From: Comamonas sp. KCTC 72670
GTDB lineage: Bacteria; Myxococcota; Myxococcia; Myxococcales; Myxococcaceae
Reading direction: 5' to 3'
Length of the DNA stretch: 64,000 bases
Assembly: GCA_014656495.1 (NCBI GenBank)
Contig: BNCN01000006.1
Coordinates: 124,001 to 188,000 of the forward strand
In this document: positions 8,021 through 20,791 of the stretch, one piece after another
Layout of the letters: the number at the start of each line of letters is the position of its first letter
How positions within the stretch are numbered: the stretch's first letter is position 1
Notes under the pieces: model-generated
What the model was told of the DNA's origin: nothing
Databases searched by the model: none
What the model saw: only the letters and a program-made list of their open reading frames with translations
Translations under genes and position numbers: made by a program

Positions 8021-9346
8021 ATGTCCGAGTCTGCTACGTCCGCGTCATCCTCCGCACCAGGGTCGGCGCCGGTGGATGCCTCCGAGCGAGTCGTCCTGCT
8101 GGATGTCCTCCGGGGTTTCGCGCTGTGGGGCGTCTTCGTCTCCAACAGCCTCGTCTGGCTCAGTGGCCGGGTCCTCCTGCCCAAGGAGCAGGCGAAGGCG
8201 CTGGCCGAGCCGCTGCTGGAGCAGATCATCTCCGGCCTCTACGTGACGCTGGTGACGCAGAAGTTCATCTCCATCTTCGCCTTCCTCTTCGGCCTGGGCT
8301 TCTCCATCCAGCTCGGCCGGGCGGAGGCGCGGGGCACCTCCGCGGTGCCGCTCTACCGCCGGCGGCTGGGTGTGCTCCTCTGCATCGGACTCGCGCACGC
8401 GCTGCTGGTGTGGACCGGTGACATCCTCCACGTCTACGCGCTGGTGGGCCTGGTGTTGATGGCCTTCCGTGCCCGCTCCCATCGCACGGTGTTGTTCTGG
8501 GCGCTGGGGCTCGTCACGGTGATGCCATTCCTGGTCCCCGCGGCCATCCGGTACCTCCCCATCCTGATGCACGGCGCGGAGGCCGCGGCGGCGGCGGTGG
8601 AGGCGCGGCAGGCCCACATCCAGGCCCTCTTCGCGGACTCCCTGGCCGCGCTGTCGAGCGAGTCCTTCTGGACGGCGCAGATGGGCAACGCGCGCCTCTA
8701 CCTGTCGTTCTTCGGCCGTGAGCCCCGACAACTGCTCTGGATGAGCCTCATCCTGGGGCGCTTCCTGTTCGGCCTGCTCGCCGGACGCCTGTTGTTGCTC
8801 CAGGACGTGGAGAAGCACCGCCCGCTGCTGCGCCGGATCCTGGGGTGGGGCCTGCTCCTGGGGCTGGTCATCAACGGCGGCGGCTACGCGCTCATGCGTC
8901 TGAACGCCGAGGGCGCGCTGTGGAACCCGAAGGGGCCCTGGACGCTGGTGCTCTCCGCCCTCCAGGAGCCGGGCTACATCGCCACGGCGGCGGCCTATGT
9001 CGCGGGCTTCGCGCTGCTGTTCCAGCGGGAGCGCTGGCGCCGCTGGATGAGCGTCCTGTCCCCGGTGGGGCGCATGGCGCTGACGAACTACCTGATGCAG
9101 TCCGTGGTGAGCATCTGGATCTACAACGGCTGGGGGCTGGGGCTCATCGGCAAGCTGCCCATGTCGCGCGCCCTCGCCATCTGCTGCGCCGTCTTCGCCC
9201 TGCAGGTGGTGTTCAGCCACCTGTGGCTGGCGCGCTTCCGCTTCGGCCCCGTGGAGTGGCTGTGGCGCTCGCTCACCTACGGCCGCGTCCAGCCCCTGCG
9301 GCGCGCGGCGGGGGAGGGGAGCAGCCCGGGCGTCGCGGCCTCGTGA
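8021..9346 (+). CDS. DUF418 (YeiB-like) multi-pass membrane protein
   Basis: Inner-membrane protein of 441 residues with about ten hydrophobic segments. The N-terminal signature LLDVLRGFALWGVFVSN and the C-terminal half with GRMALTNYLMQSV and HLWLARFRFGPVEWLWRSLTYG are diagnostic of DUF418/YeiB proteins. The ATG at 8021 gives MSESATSASSS; the open frame extends to 7931 but the conserved region starts well after 8021. It is divergent from the M20 gene. These proteins resemble acyltransferase-3 membrane domains and are sometimes called transporters, but no biochemical role is established. Confidence 0.88.
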   Translation: MSESATSASSSAPGSAPVDASERVVLLDVLRGFALWGVFVSNSLVWLSGRVLLPKEQAKALAEPLLEQIISGLYVTLVTQKFISIFAFLFGLGFSIQLGRAEARGTSAVPLYRRRLGVLLCIGLAHALLVWTGDILHVYALVGLVLMAFRARSHRTVLFWALGLVTVMPFLVPAAIRYLPILMHGAEAAAAAVEARQAHIQALFADSLAALSSESFWTAQMGNARLYLSFFGREPRQLLWMSLILGRFLFGLLAGRLLLLQDVEKHRPLLRRILGWGLLLGLVINGGGYALMRLNAEGALWNPKGPWTLVLSALQEPGYIATAAAYVAGFALLFQRERWRRWMSVLSPVGRMALTNYLMQSVVSIWIYNGWGLGLIGKLPMSRALAICCAVFALQVVFSHLWLARFRFGPVEWLWRSLTYGRVQPLRRAAGEGSSPGVAAS

Positions 9347-9362
9347 GGCGGGGCGGGGCCGC

Positions 9363-10751
<1,389 letters not shown>

Positions 10752-10857
10752 CGAAGAGACTCCAGAAGACCCGGGGTGGAACGGACCGCGCTACAACCCC
10801 AGGCAGGAGGGCTTCCCTGCCCGGGGCGTCGCCCGTGCGAGGCACGGGCGATGGAGC

Positions 10858-11685
10858 CTACTTCTTCGCGGCGACGATCTTCTCGTCGAGGATGGTGAAC
10901 TCCTTCGCGGCGGCGTTCACGTCAATCCCCGTGAAGAGGTTGTACGGGTAGTGGCCGCTCTCGATCTCCTCGATGAACTCCACCTCGTCGCCGCTGACGA
11001 GGGTGCCGTCCGCGAGCTGCACGGTGAACTCGCGGTCATCCGCGCGCAGGCGCCAGCCGCAGGCACCCACGTTGGACGGCTCCGCCATCTGCGCCACGCC
11101 GTTCTTCCAGATGATGATGTCGATCTGGAAGAAGTCCGCGTGCGCGACGAGGTAACGGATGAAGTCCCACCAGTTCCAGAAGACGAGCCGCTGCGCCGCC
11201 GGGTTGGTCGTCGTCCCCTGGAGCTGGCCGTCGCGGTAGACGTTCATCCGGTAGCTCGAGCCGCCCGGCGCGCCCGTGAAGTTCGGCGTCACCTGCACAC
11301 TGCCGGGCTCACGGCCCGCGGAGACGCTCAGCGTGCTGACCACCTGGTCGCCGGAGCGCGCGGACAGGTTCAGGCTGCCGTTGGTGCTGCCGAAGTTGAT
11401 GCCCGTCGTCTGGGACCACGACGAGGCGCGCGTGAAGCGGCTGGCCACGCCGTCCGCCTTCGCGTTGCCCAGCCCGGACACCTGGATGCCCTTGTCCGTG
11501 GACTGCAGCTTGGCGTTGCCCGTGGGGCAGTTCGTGATGCCGTCGAAGCGCTGGACGCAGTCGCTCTTCGCGTCCGCTTCCTGGGCCGCCAGCGGCTCGC
11601 CGTCCAGCGACTCATCACCCTGACAACCAGCCGCGACGCTCAGCAGTGCGGCCGCGAGGAGGCGACCCGTCAGATTCAGCTGCAT
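10858..11685 (-). CDS. Lipoprotein of unknown function
   Basis: 275 residues. The lipobox VAAGC at about residue 21 marks an exported lipoprotein. The mature part begins with an acidic linker (QGDESLDGEPLAAQEADAKSDC). It then has a beta-rich region (GNAKLQSTDKGIQVSGLGNAKADGVASRF) and an aromatic segment LVFWNWWDFIRYLVAHADFFQIDIII that could be a buried or membrane-touching helix. The C-terminus is charged and ends AAKK. I do not recognise a family. The ATG at 11685 follows AAGGTAGGA. The downstream di-haem oxidoreductase gene on the same strand is the only hint of context. Confidence 0.75.
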   Translation of the reverse strand: MQLNLTGRLLAAALLSVAAGCQGDESLDGEPLAAQEADAKSDCVQRFDGITNCPTGNAKLQSTDKGIQVSGLGNAKADGVASRFTRASSWSQTTGINFGSTNGSLNLSARSGDQVVSTLSVSAGREPGSVQVTPNFTGAPGGSSYRMNVYRDGQLQGTTTNPAAQRLVFWNWWDFIRYLVAHADFFQIDIIIWKNGVAQMAEPSNVGACGWRLRADDREFTVQLADGTLVSGDEVEFIEEIESGHYPYNLFTGIDVNAAAKEFTILDEKIVAAKK

Positions 11686-11848
11686 GAAGTCCTACCTTGG
11701 TGTGGTGTGAATGAAGTGTTGCACCTCCGCTCCATTGCACTGTTCACGCCACGACAAGGGTCCGCGTCACCCCTCGGGAAACAGGGGGGAGACACGTGCT
11801 GGTGTAGCGCGCCCTGTCACAAAAGGGCGCTGGCTGTGCCATTTGAGG

Positions 11849-12865
11849 TTACTCGCGCCGCGAGGCTTCCGCCTGGGCGAGCCGCGCATGCGCTTGCGCC
11901 GTCAGCTCGAACGAGCGCAGGCGCGCGGCGGGGTCGTAGATCATGCCCGTCACCATCAGCTCGTCCACGCCGGTGCGGCGGATGAAGGCGTCCAGGCCCT
12001 GCTCCACGGTGTCCGGGGCCCCGACAATGGAGTACGTGAGCGCATGGTCGGCGCTGGCGCGCTCGAGGGGAGAGGCCACCGCGTCAATGTCCTCCACCGG
12101 CGGCGGGAGTTGCCCGGGCGTCCCCCGGCGCAGCCGGAAGAACTGCTGCTGCACGGAGGTGAAGAGGCGGCGCGCCTCCGCGTCGGTGTCCGCGGCGAAG
12201 ACATTCACGCAGGCCATGGTGTAGGGCCGCGCCAGCGCGTCCGACGGCTTGAAGCGCTCCCGGTAGATGTCCAGGGCCTGCAACAGGGCATCCGGCGCGA
12301 AGTGGGAGGCGAAGGCGAAGGGCAGGCCCAGCACGGCCGCGAGCTGCGCGCTGAACAGGCTGGAGCCGAGCAGCCAGAGGGGCACCCGCAGGCCCGCGCC
12401 GGGAACCGCCTGGATGAGCTGGCCGGGCTCGGTGGGCTCGAAGTAGGACTTCAGCTCCACCACGTCCTGGGGAAAGGTGTCCGCGCTCGCCGCCATGTCC
12501 CGCCGCAGGGCGCGCGCCGTCAGCATGTCCGTGCCCGGCGCCCGGCCGAGCCCCAGGTCGATGCGCCCGGGGTAGAGCGTCTCCAGCGTGCCGAACTGCT
12601 CGGCGATGACGAGCGGCGCGTGGTTGGGGAGCATGACGCCGCCCGAGCCCACGCGGATGCGCTTCGTGCCTCCGGCCACGTAGCCGATGACGACGGACGT
12701 GGCCGCGCTGGCGATGCCCGTCATGTTGTGGTGCTCGGCCAGCCAGAAGCGCTGGTAGCCCCACGCCTCCGCGTGCCGCGCCAGGTCGAGCGTGTTCCGG
12801 AGCGCGTCGGCCGCGGTGGAGCCCTGGGTGACGGGCGAGAGGTCGAGGACGGAGAAAGGAATCAT
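11849..12865 (-). CDS. LLM-class flavin-dependent oxidoreductase (MsnO8/YhbW type)
   Basis: Luciferase-like FMN-dependent monooxygenase, 338 residues, predicted TIM barrel. Family hallmarks are a start [29 protein letters not shown] near residue 48, [41 protein letters not shown] in the middle (given here by its parts), WLLGSS and FASHFAP. The closest well-known relative is E. coli YhbW. The ATG at 12865 is chosen because the barrel starts there; the open frame runs further back into the neighbour. It lies 10 bp downstream of the methyltransferase-like gene on the same strand, so the two are probably one operon. Substrate unknown. Confidence 0.88.
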   Translation of the reverse strand: MIPFSVLDLSPVTQGSTAADALRNTLDLARHAEAWGYQRFWLAEHHNMTGIASAATSVVIGYVAGGTKRIRVGSGGVMLPNHAPLVIAEQFGTLETLYPGRIDLGLGRAPGTDMLTARALRRDMAASADTFPQDVVELKSYFEPTEPGQLIQAVPGAGLRVPLWLLGSSLFSAQLAAVLGLPFAFASHFAPDALLQALDIYRERFKPSDALARPYTMACVNVFAADTDAEARRLFTSVQQQFFRLRRGTPGQLPPPVEDIDAVASPLERASADHALTYSIVGAPDTVEQGLDAFIRRTGVDELMVTGMIYDPAARLRSFELTAQAHARLAQAEASRRE

Positions 12866-12875
12866 GGGGCCCCTA

Positions 12876-13559
12876 CTAACGTCGGCCCTGGGGCCTCCGC
12901 TTGCCGATGAAGAGGATGTGCCGCGTGCCCTTGGTGCCATGGGCCGCCGGGTGCAGCGTCTCGACGGTGAAGCCCGCCTGCTCCATGCGGCGCTCGAAGG
13001 CGGGGGAGGGCCCGGCGCTCCACACGCCCAGTACGCCTCCAGGCCGCAGCGCCTGGACGGCGTGTGCCAGCCCCACGCGCCCGTAGAGGCCGTGGTTGTC
13101 GGGGTGGGTGAGGGCGCTGGGCCCGTTGTCCACGTCCAGCAGGATGGCGTCGTAGGCCCCCGCCGTCCGCGCCATGTGCTTGCCCACGTCGCCCTCCACC
13201 ACGGTGACGCGCGCGTCCTCCAGGGGCGCGCCAGCCAGGGCCGCGAGGTGGCTCCGGTTCCACGCCACCACCACGGGCAGCAGCTCCGCCACGGTGACGC
13301 GGCCGTCGGGGCCCAGCGTGTCCAGCACGGCCCGCGCCGTGTAGCCGAAGCCCAGCCCGCCCACGAGCACCCGGGCGTTGCTCCGCTCCGCCAGGCCCGC
13401 GCAGCCCGCCTTGGCCAGCGCCTCCTCGGAGCCGTGCTGCCGGCTGGACATGAGCGTCTGGCCCCGCACGCGGAAGACGTACTCGTCCCCGCGCCGGACC
13501 AGGGTGATTTCCCCCACGCCGGGGGCCTCCGCGCGATCGACCGTCTCCCAGGGCTTCAT
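12876..13559 (-). CDS. Spermidine-synthase-like class I methyltransferase-fold protein
   Basis: 227 residues with the nucleotide-cofactor fold of polyamine synthases: [30 protein letters not shown] (cofactor loop and acidic end of strand 2), [15 protein letters not shown], and [22 protein letters not shown]. The GGLGFGYT loop matches the spermidine synthase family, but the HPDNHGLYG segment suggests a divergent member. True polyamine synthesis is uncertain, and an unassigned aminopropyl- or methyltransferase activity is possible. ATG at 13559. First gene of a probable two-gene operon with the LLM oxidoreductase. Confidence 0.75.
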   Translation of the reverse strand: MKPWETVDRAEAPGVGEITLVRRGDEYVFRVRGQTLMSSRQHGSEEALAKAGCAGLAERSNARVLVGGLGFGYTARAVLDTLGPDGRVTVAELLPVVVAWNRSHLAALAGAPLEDARVTVVEGDVGKHMARTAGAYDAILLDVDNGPSALTHPDNHGLYGRVGLAHAVQALRPGGVLGVWSAGPSPAFERRMEQAGFTVETLHPAAHGTKGTRHILFIGKRRPQGRR

Positions 13560-13632
13560 GGCCGGGGCTCTTCTCGCGGGAGGCGGCCTGGCGTCAAGCG
13601 ACGACGCCGGGCCCGTCCGTGCGCGCCCGGCC

Positions 13633-16257
<2,625 letters not shown>

Positions 16258-16385
16258 GTCTCCAACGTAAGAGTCGAAGACCCCTTGGCAAGCAGCGCGC
16301 GTGGCGCCGTGGTTTCGCTCGCCCTGAAAATCTTTGGACTCCTGGTAACCACCGGCTTTCCTCGGTGCCGGAGTTGCCAGGGGGT

Positions 16386-17021
16386 ATGATGCCGGGTATA
16401 GGCGGCGCCCAATCCCCTGGGGGGCTGACACTGAAAGCACACGGCGGATATCTCGTACGACTCGAAAGCTTCGGCGGCCTGGAGCTGCTCCGGCTGGCGC
16501 GTGAAGCGCTGGCGCTGGACAGGGCGATGGGCGCGACGGGGCTGACGGTGTCGGTCAACCGGCGCCGGAAGGTGGTTCGGCTCGCCTTCGTCGGTCCCTT
16601 CACGGAGGGACGGCAGGGGGCGCACTGGTACGGGGCCCACCATGCGCTCGCCCGGCTGCTGTCTCGGGCGGCGAACGTGACCGTCCAGGCCTACGTCTAT
16701 GATCCGGACGAGGGCGAGGAAGTCATCGCCTACGGCAACGGCCGGCGGGTGGGCGGCGATCGCGTCGTCTACGAGGACGTGGAGCTCCCCGTTCCCCTGG
16801 ACGAGATGGACGACGCGGCCTTCAAGTACATGCAGGAGCGGTGGCCCATGGGCCACCTGGCCTACGTGTTCGGCCTGACACGCAAGGAGCTGCTGCGGCT
16901 GCACCGCGTGTCGCCCAGCCGCGAGCTGGCGCTCGAAGGGCAGGACGCGGAGGGCGAGGCCTTCCTGGCGGCCCTGCTGCCGACGGCGCAGGTGGCGCTC
17001 CCGGAGTCCGACGTCCTCTGA
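16386..17021 (+). CDS. Conserved-type hypothetical cytoplasmic protein
   Basis: 211 residues, no signal peptide and no membrane segment. I recognise no family. Visible features: [34 protein letters not shown] near the N-terminus (by parts), a basic [11 protein letters not shown] strand, [16 protein letters not shown], and [29 protein letters not shown], which looks helix-rich. Codon use is typical of the genome and the frame has no shadow competitor, so it is probably real. The start is uncertain: ATG at 16386 or 16389, both very close to AGGGGGT. It is divergent from clpB and convergent with the gene at 17034. Confidence 0.6.
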   Translation: MMPGIGGAQSPGGLTLKAHGGYLVRLESFGGLELLRLAREALALDRAMGATGLTVSVNRRRKVVRLAFVGPFTEGRQGAHWYGAHHALARLLSRAANVTVQAYVYDPDEGEEVIAYGNGRRVGGDRVVYEDVELPVPLDEMDDAAFKYMQERWPMGHLAYVFGLTRKELLRLHRVSPSRELALEGQDAEGEAFLAALLPTAQVALPESDVL

Positions 17022-17033
17022 TCCGGAGGCCGG

Positions 17034-17678
17034 CTACTCCTCCTGTGGGCCGTCCTGCACGGCGACCGCCTCGCGGACGCTCTCGCTGCGGAAGTACTGC
17101 CCCAGGATGGCGAACGTCCCCGCCACCAACAGGGTGAAGATGACGGAGCCTCCCACGAAGACGCCCGGGAGGGCCTGTCCCACCTCCGTGGCGCTGGTGT
17201 CGGGCGGCAGGTTGGGGACCAGGTCCAGGGATGCCGCCATGGTGCTTCCCATCCTGCGGGCCACCGCCGCGAGCTGCGCGCCATCGATGGTCCGGAGCAC
17301 CGCCGTCAGGATGGCGGCCCGGCCCAGCACCCGGCGCATCCCGTCCCGGCGCAGGCCATACGGCCGCAGCAGCCGCCCCGACGCCACGAAGACGAACGAG
17401 CACGTCACGGTCAGCAGCGCCATCAGCACGACGCGCGGCTCGTGCAGGGGCTCCATGGCGGCGAAGTACGTCTCCATCAGCCGCCGGTAGAGCTCCAGCG
17501 TCTCGCCCTTCAGGGCCGACTCCGCCTGCTCCAGGGTGAGCGAGCGCGACTCGAAGAAGCGGGCGAGCGTGAAGGCCTCACGCAGCGCGCTCCATCCGGT
17601 GAACGCGGAGAACACCATGCCGACCATGGCGGCGAAACGAATGCCGCCCGGCAGGCCCTTCATGCGCGAATCCGTCAA
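17034..17678 (-). CDS. Membrane protein of unknown function, third gene of a coupled operon
   Basis: 214 residues with three likely transmembrane segments: FAAMVGMVFSAFTGWSAL (about 15-32), VVLMALLTVTCSFVFVASG (about 83-101) and VFVGGSVIFTLLVAGTFAIL (about 170-190). A basic loop RLLRPYGLRRDGMRRVLGRAA follows the second. No family recognised. The TTG at 17678 overlaps the TGA of the DUF1844 gene as TTGA, implying translational coupling; an ATG at 17663 is the alternative start. Downstream member of the 18402-17034 operon. Confidence 0.7.
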   Translation of the reverse strand: MTDSRMKGLPGGIRFAAMVGMVFSAFTGWSALREAFTLARFFESRSLTLEQAESALKGETLELYRRLMETYFAAMEPLHEPRVVLMALLTVTCSFVFVASGRLLRPYGLRRDGMRRVLGRAAILTAVLRTIDGAQLAAVARRMGSTMAASLDLVPNLPPDTSATEVGQALPGVFVGGSVIFTLLVAGTFAILGQYFRSESVREAVAVQDGPQEE

Positions 17679-17989
17679 CGCTTGGTCGCCTCCACGTAAC
17701 GCAGGCGCAGGTCCGCGAGCAGCCCGTCAAAGAGCTTCTCTTCCTCTTGCGTGAGGTTGCCGCGCGTCTTCGCGCGCAGCAGGGACAGCAGATCCAGGTT
17801 CTGCCGGGCCAGGGGCAGGTCCTTCTCCAACTGGCCCGTTTCCGGATTGGGAGCACCTCCCAGGTGGATGAGCACCGCGGTGCCCAGCCCCACGATGAAG
17901 GTGCTGAAGGAGATCGACTCCTCGGACGCGGAGCGCGCTTCCCCCCGCATCACGAAGGTCTCGCCGCGCTTCTCGTCCCCGGAGCTCAT
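17675..17989 (-). CDS. DUF1844 protein
   Basis: 104 residues. The DUF1844 core is clear: SFSTFIVGLGTAVLIHLGGAPNPETGQLEKDLPLARQNLDLLSLLRAKTRGNLTQEEEKLFDGLLADLRLRYVE (residues 27-100, listed here only to mark conserved blocks IHLG, QNLDLLSLL, KTRGNLT and LLADLRLRYVE). Function unknown; the family is widespread in deltaproteobacteria-type genomes and Acidobacteria and often precedes metabolic or RNA genes. Its ATG overlaps the stop of the upstream acidic-protein gene (ATGA at 17986-17989), and its stop overlaps the next start, so the three genes are translated as one unit. Confidence 0.85.
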   Translation of the reverse strand: MSSGDEKRGETFVMRGEARSASEESISFSTFIVGLGTAVLIHLGGAPNPETGQLEKDLPLARQNLDLLSLLRAKTRGNLTQEEEKLFDGLLADLRLRYVEATKR

Positions 17990-18402
17990 GCGGAGACCGG
18001 CCCCTCGTCGTCGCTCTTCGAGGCGCTGTCGCTGTCGTCGGCGTCGTCGCTGTCGGCCGCGTCGTCGTCGTCGCTGTCGTCGGCGTCGTCGCTGTCATCC
18101 GCGTCGTCGTCGCTGTCATCGGCGTCCGCGGAGGCCGCGGCGGCGACCGGGGCCGAAGCCGTGGCCGTGTCGTCGTCACCGTCGTCGTCGTCGGACAGAT
18201 CCTCGTCGTCGAAGTCGTCCTCGTCCTCGTCGAAGTCGTCGGCGTCGTCGAGCATGAGGGTCTCGACCGGAACGGACTTCTCCGCCACGTCAGGCAGCCC
18301 CTGGAGGTGGCGCTCGTACGCCGCTTCGTCGAGCTGGCCAGAGCGCACGTACCGCTCCACGGTGCGCTTATCGAGGTACTTCGGGTCCGCCGAATCCGCC
18401 AT
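17986..18402 (-). CDS. Asp/Ser-rich acidic protein, first gene of the coupled operon
   Basis: 138 residues. The first 50 are an ordinary folded-looking segment (DPKYLDKRTVERYVRSGQLDEAAYERHL) resembling a short helical motif. The rest is low complexity: DADDFDEDEDDFDDEDLSDDDD, an Ala-rich bridge, then repeated DDSDD units. The coding DNA is correspondingly a GTC-GTC-type tandem (about 18010-18260). The product would be extremely acidic and probably disordered, perhaps a cation or basic-protein buffer. It is divergent from thiE by 92 bp and coupled to DUF1844 by ATGA overlap. The repeat tract may vary in length between strains. Confidence 0.75.
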   Translation of the reverse strand: MADSADPKYLDKRTVERYVRSGQLDEAAYERHLQGLPDVAEKSVPVETLMLDDADDFDEDEDDFDDEDLSDDDDGDDDTATASAPVAAAASADADDSDDDADDSDDADDSDDDDAADSDDADDSDSASKSDDEGPVSA

Positions 18403-18494
18403 GGTTCAAATCCTCAGAATTGCTTGGAAAACAGCGCGGCACCTTATAGCAGGGTGGCCGTCTGTCAACGCCGCCGTCCCGCCTTCCAGAGCCG

Positions 18495-19151
18495 ATGAAC
18501 GCCCCGTCCCACCCGCACCTTCCCCGCGGTCTCTACCTGCTGTGTGACGACACCGTCCTGCCGGAGGTTTCACTGGTGGACAAGGCGGCCCGCCTGGTGG
18601 CCGGAGGGGCCCGGGTGGTGCAACTGCGCATGAAGCGCACGCCGGCCCGCGAGGCGCTGGCCGCCGCGCGGCGGGTGGTGGCGCTGTGCCGCCGGGAGGG
18701 CGTGCTCTGCCTGGTAAACGACCGGGTGGACCTGGCGCTGCTGGCGGACGCGGACGGCGTGCATGTGGGCGACGAGGACGTGCCGCCCGAGGACGCGCGC
18801 GCGTTGCTCGGGCCTGGCCGGTGGGTGGGCGTGACGGTGCGCGACGCGGCGGGCGCGCGGGCGGCGCGGGCCGCGGGCGCGGACTACGTGGGGGTGGGGC
18901 CGCTCTTCGCCACGACGACGAAGCAGGTGCCCGCGCCGGTGCTGGGCCTGGAGACCTTCGCGGCCGTCGTCCGGGAAAGCCCGCTGCCCGTGGTGGGGAT
19001 TGGTGGGGTGGGGCTGGCGAACATCGCGCGGGTGGCGGCCGCGGGGGCGCACTGCGCGGCGGTGGTCTCGGATGCGTTGCTCGCCGCGGATATCACCGCG
19101 CGTGTGAGACAGCTGATGGCCGCGTTTGAACAGGGGCGCTCCGGGGCATAG
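18495..19151 (+). CDS. thiE: Thiamine-phosphate synthase ThiE
   Basis: Joins HMP-pyrophosphate with the thiazole phosphate to make thiamine monophosphate. 218 residues, TIM-barrel family of usual size. Conserved stretches: LYLLCDD, ARVVQLRMKRTPAREAL, LVNDRVDLALLADADGVHVGDEDVPPEDARALLG (key ND-R-DLA and GVHVG-D), DYVGVGPLFATTTK, and PLPVVGIGGV. It opens a thiE-amidotransferase-thiD cluster. No TPP riboswitch is visible in the 92 bp upstream. Confidence 0.93.
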   Translation: MNAPSHPHLPRGLYLLCDDTVLPEVSLVDKAARLVAGGARVVQLRMKRTPAREALAAARRVVALCRREGVLCLVNDRVDLALLADADGVHVGDEDVPPEDARALLGPGRWVGVTVRDAAGARAARAAGADYVGVGPLFATTTKQVPAPVLGLETFAAVVRESPLPVVGIGGVGLANIARVAAAGAHCAAVVSDALLAADITARVRQLMAAFEQGRSGA

Positions 19152-19171
19152 CCTCGAAGCCAGGAGCTTCC

Positions 19172-19936
19172 ATGAACAACCATCCGCGTCACCATGGGCC
19201 GGCGCCGCGCCGCCCCAACATCGGCATCACCCCGGACTGGAGTCCTCCCGGCGAGCAGCCCTTCGCGCGCTACGAGCTCAAGGTCCCGTATGCGGACGCG
19301 GTGCTGCGCGCGGGCGGGCTGCCCTTCGTGTTGCCGTACTCGGACGATGTCGCGTGCGTGGAGTCCTATCTGGACCGCGTCTCCGGCGTGCTCGTCACGG
19401 GGGGCGCGTTCGACATCCCGCCGTCCGCCTACGGCGAGGAGGCGCGCGAGGGGCTGGGGGCGCTGAAGGAGGGGCGCACCGCGTTCGAGGCGGCGCTCAT
19501 GCGCGGCGCGCTCAAGCGCAACATGCCGGTGCTGGGCATCTGCGGCGGGATGCAACTGCTCAACGTTATCCTCGGCGGCACGCTGTTCCAGGACATCGGC
19601 CGCGAGGTGGAGGGCGCCCGCGAGCACGAGCAGAAGCACGACCGCACCCATCCCCAGCACCCGGTGGACGTGAAGAACGGCACGTTGCTGGCGGAGGCGG
19701 TGGGGCACGGCCAGTTGATGGTCAACTCCACGCATCACCAGTCGGTGCGCAGCGCGGGCAAGGACGTGGTCATCACGGCGGTGGCGCCGGACGGCGTGGT
19801 GGAGGCCATCGAGTCCACGGTGCACATCTTCGCCGTGGGCGTGCAGTGGCACCCGGAGTACATGTCGACGACCATCCCGGTGCACGTGGGCCTGTACAAG
19901 GCGTTCGTGCAGAAGGCGCGCGAGCACCGCCGGTGA
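19172..19936 (+). CDS. Gamma-glutamyl-GABA hydrolase-like class I glutamine amidotransferase (PuuD family)
   Basis: 254 residues of the peptidase C26 family. The catalytic triad is visible: Cys124 in LGICGGMQLLN, and His227 and Glu229 in QWHPEY. VTGGAFDIPPSAYG is the family's early loop. PuuD relatives cleave gamma-glutamyl amide bonds. Here the gene lies between thiE and thiD, 20 bp after thiE with AGGAGCTTCC before the ATG, and thiD starts inside its stop codon (GTGA). Its place in a thiamine operon suggests either a salvage step or mere cotranscription; no established thiamine role is known to me. Confidence 0.88.
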   Translation: MNNHPRHHGPAPRRPNIGITPDWSPPGEQPFARYELKVPYADAVLRAGGLPFVLPYSDDVACVESYLDRVSGVLVTGGAFDIPPSAYGEEAREGLGALKEGRTAFEAALMRGALKRNMPVLGICGGMQLLNVILGGTLFQDIGREVEGAREHEQKHDRTHPQHPVDVKNGTLLAEAVGHGQLMVNSTHHQSVRSAGKDVVITAVAPDGVVEAIESTVHIFAVGVQWHPEYMSTTIPVHVGLYKAFVQKAREHRR

Positions 19937-20673
19937 GCGCTCGCGTCCTCCTGTTGGCGGGCCTGGAGCCCACGGGCAGGGCGGGGCTGCTGGCGGACGT
20001 GGCCGCGGTGCGCGCGCTGCGAGGGCAGCCGGTGGCGGTGCCCACCGCGCAGACGGCGCAGGGGACGCGGACCTTCACCTGGACGGCCTCGCCGCCGCGC
20101 GTGTTGACGGCGCAGGTGACGGCCGCGCTGGAGCTGGGGCCCCTGCACGCGGTGAAGTGCGGCATGGTGCCGGCGCGCGCGCAGCTCGTGGCCGCGCAGG
20201 AGGCGCTTTCGGGCACGGACCCGTGGTGGGTGGTGGACCCCGTGGTCCGCACGTCGCGCGGTGAGCCGCTGACGCGCTTGTCCGCGCGGGCCTATCTGTC
20301 CCTGGCGGGGCCGCGCGTGGTGCTGACGCCGAACCTGGATGAGGCCGGGTGGCTGCTGGGCCGGCCTGTCGCGCGCACCGTGGAAGAGGCCGTGGAGGCC
20401 GCCGAGGCGCTGGCGCGCCATGGCTTCGGCGCGGTGCTGGTGAAGGGCGGGCATCTGCCGGACACGCAGGGGCTGGCGGATGTGCTGGCCACGCCAGGCC
20501 GCGTGCGGGTGTTGGAGGGACAGCGGCTGGCGCGCTCACCCGGACGGCGTGGGACGGGGTGCCGGCTGGCCTCCGCGCTGGCCTCGGAGCTGGGCCGCGG
20601 GCGAACGCTGGAGACCGCGGTGCGCTCCGCGAGGGCGCTGGTCGTCCGCTACCTGCGGACCGGTTCGGAGTAG
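19933..20673 (+). CDS. thiD: Hydroxymethylpyrimidine(-phosphate) kinase ThiD-like
   Basis: Phosphorylates HMP-phosphate to the pyrophosphate used by ThiE. 246 residues, ribokinase-like fold. Features: VLLLAGLEPTGRAGLLADVAAVRALRGQPV at the N-terminus (family pattern GxDPSGGAGIQAD, altered here to GLEPTGRAGLLAD), WWVVDPVVRTSRG, LTPNLDEAGWLLG, VLVKGGHLPD and the anion-hole/catalytic segment RRGTGCRLASALA. In the usual motif the residues before GTGC are GAH/GSH; here RRGTGC. The GTG at 19933 overlaps the previous TGA. Assignment rests on fold and neighbour thiE; the altered substrate loop leaves some doubt about activity. Confidence 0.82.
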   Translation: MSARVLLLAGLEPTGRAGLLADVAAVRALRGQPVAVPTAQTAQGTRTFTWTASPPRVLTAQVTAALELGPLHAVKCGMVPARAQLVAAQEALSGTDPWWVVDPVVRTSRGEPLTRLSARAYLSLAGPRVVLTPNLDEAGWLLGRPVARTVEEAVEAAEALARHGFGAVLVKGGHLPDTQGLADVLATPGRVRVLEGQRLARSPGRRGTGCRLASALASELGRGRTLETAVRSARALVVRYLRTGSE

Positions 20674-20715
20674 GGCGCAGCTCAGGCGCTCGGTGCGCTC
20701 CGCGAGGGCGCTGGT
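20618..20715 (+). repeat. 25-bp perfect direct repeat straddling the thiD stop codon
   Basis: The same 25 bases occur at 20618-20642 (inside thiD) and 20691-20715 (18 bases past its stop), 73 bases apart. The offset is not a multiple of three, so the second copy is not an in-frame extension. It looks like the scar of a small tandem duplication at the 3' end of thiD. Confidence 0.75.
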
Positions 20716-20731
20716 GGTGCACAGGGCTCCA

Positions 20732-20759
20732 CGTTGGGCCGCGAAGCGCCCGGCCCACG
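20732..20759. terminator. Hairpin between convergent thiD and dnaB
   Basis: A nine-pair stem with one bulged T (20732-20741 with 20751-20759) lies between the converging genes. No U-run. Confidence 0.45.
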
Positions 20760-20791
20760 CCTGCGCGCTCCAGCCCGGCGCGGCGCGCCCG

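Noticed and set aside
11832-11846. Sigma-54-like TGGCAC...GC element (minus strand) before the lipoprotein gene
   Set aside because: Only the GG and GC dinucleotides match at the right spacing; it is about 150 bp from the gene and could be chance.
18010-18260. CRISPR-like repetition
   Set aside because: The repeats are trinucleotide codon repeats of the Asp/Ser-rich protein without spacers.
18403-18494. TPP riboswitch before thiE
   Set aside because: Looked for the CTGAGA and ACCTGATCTGG boxes; neither is present in the short gap.
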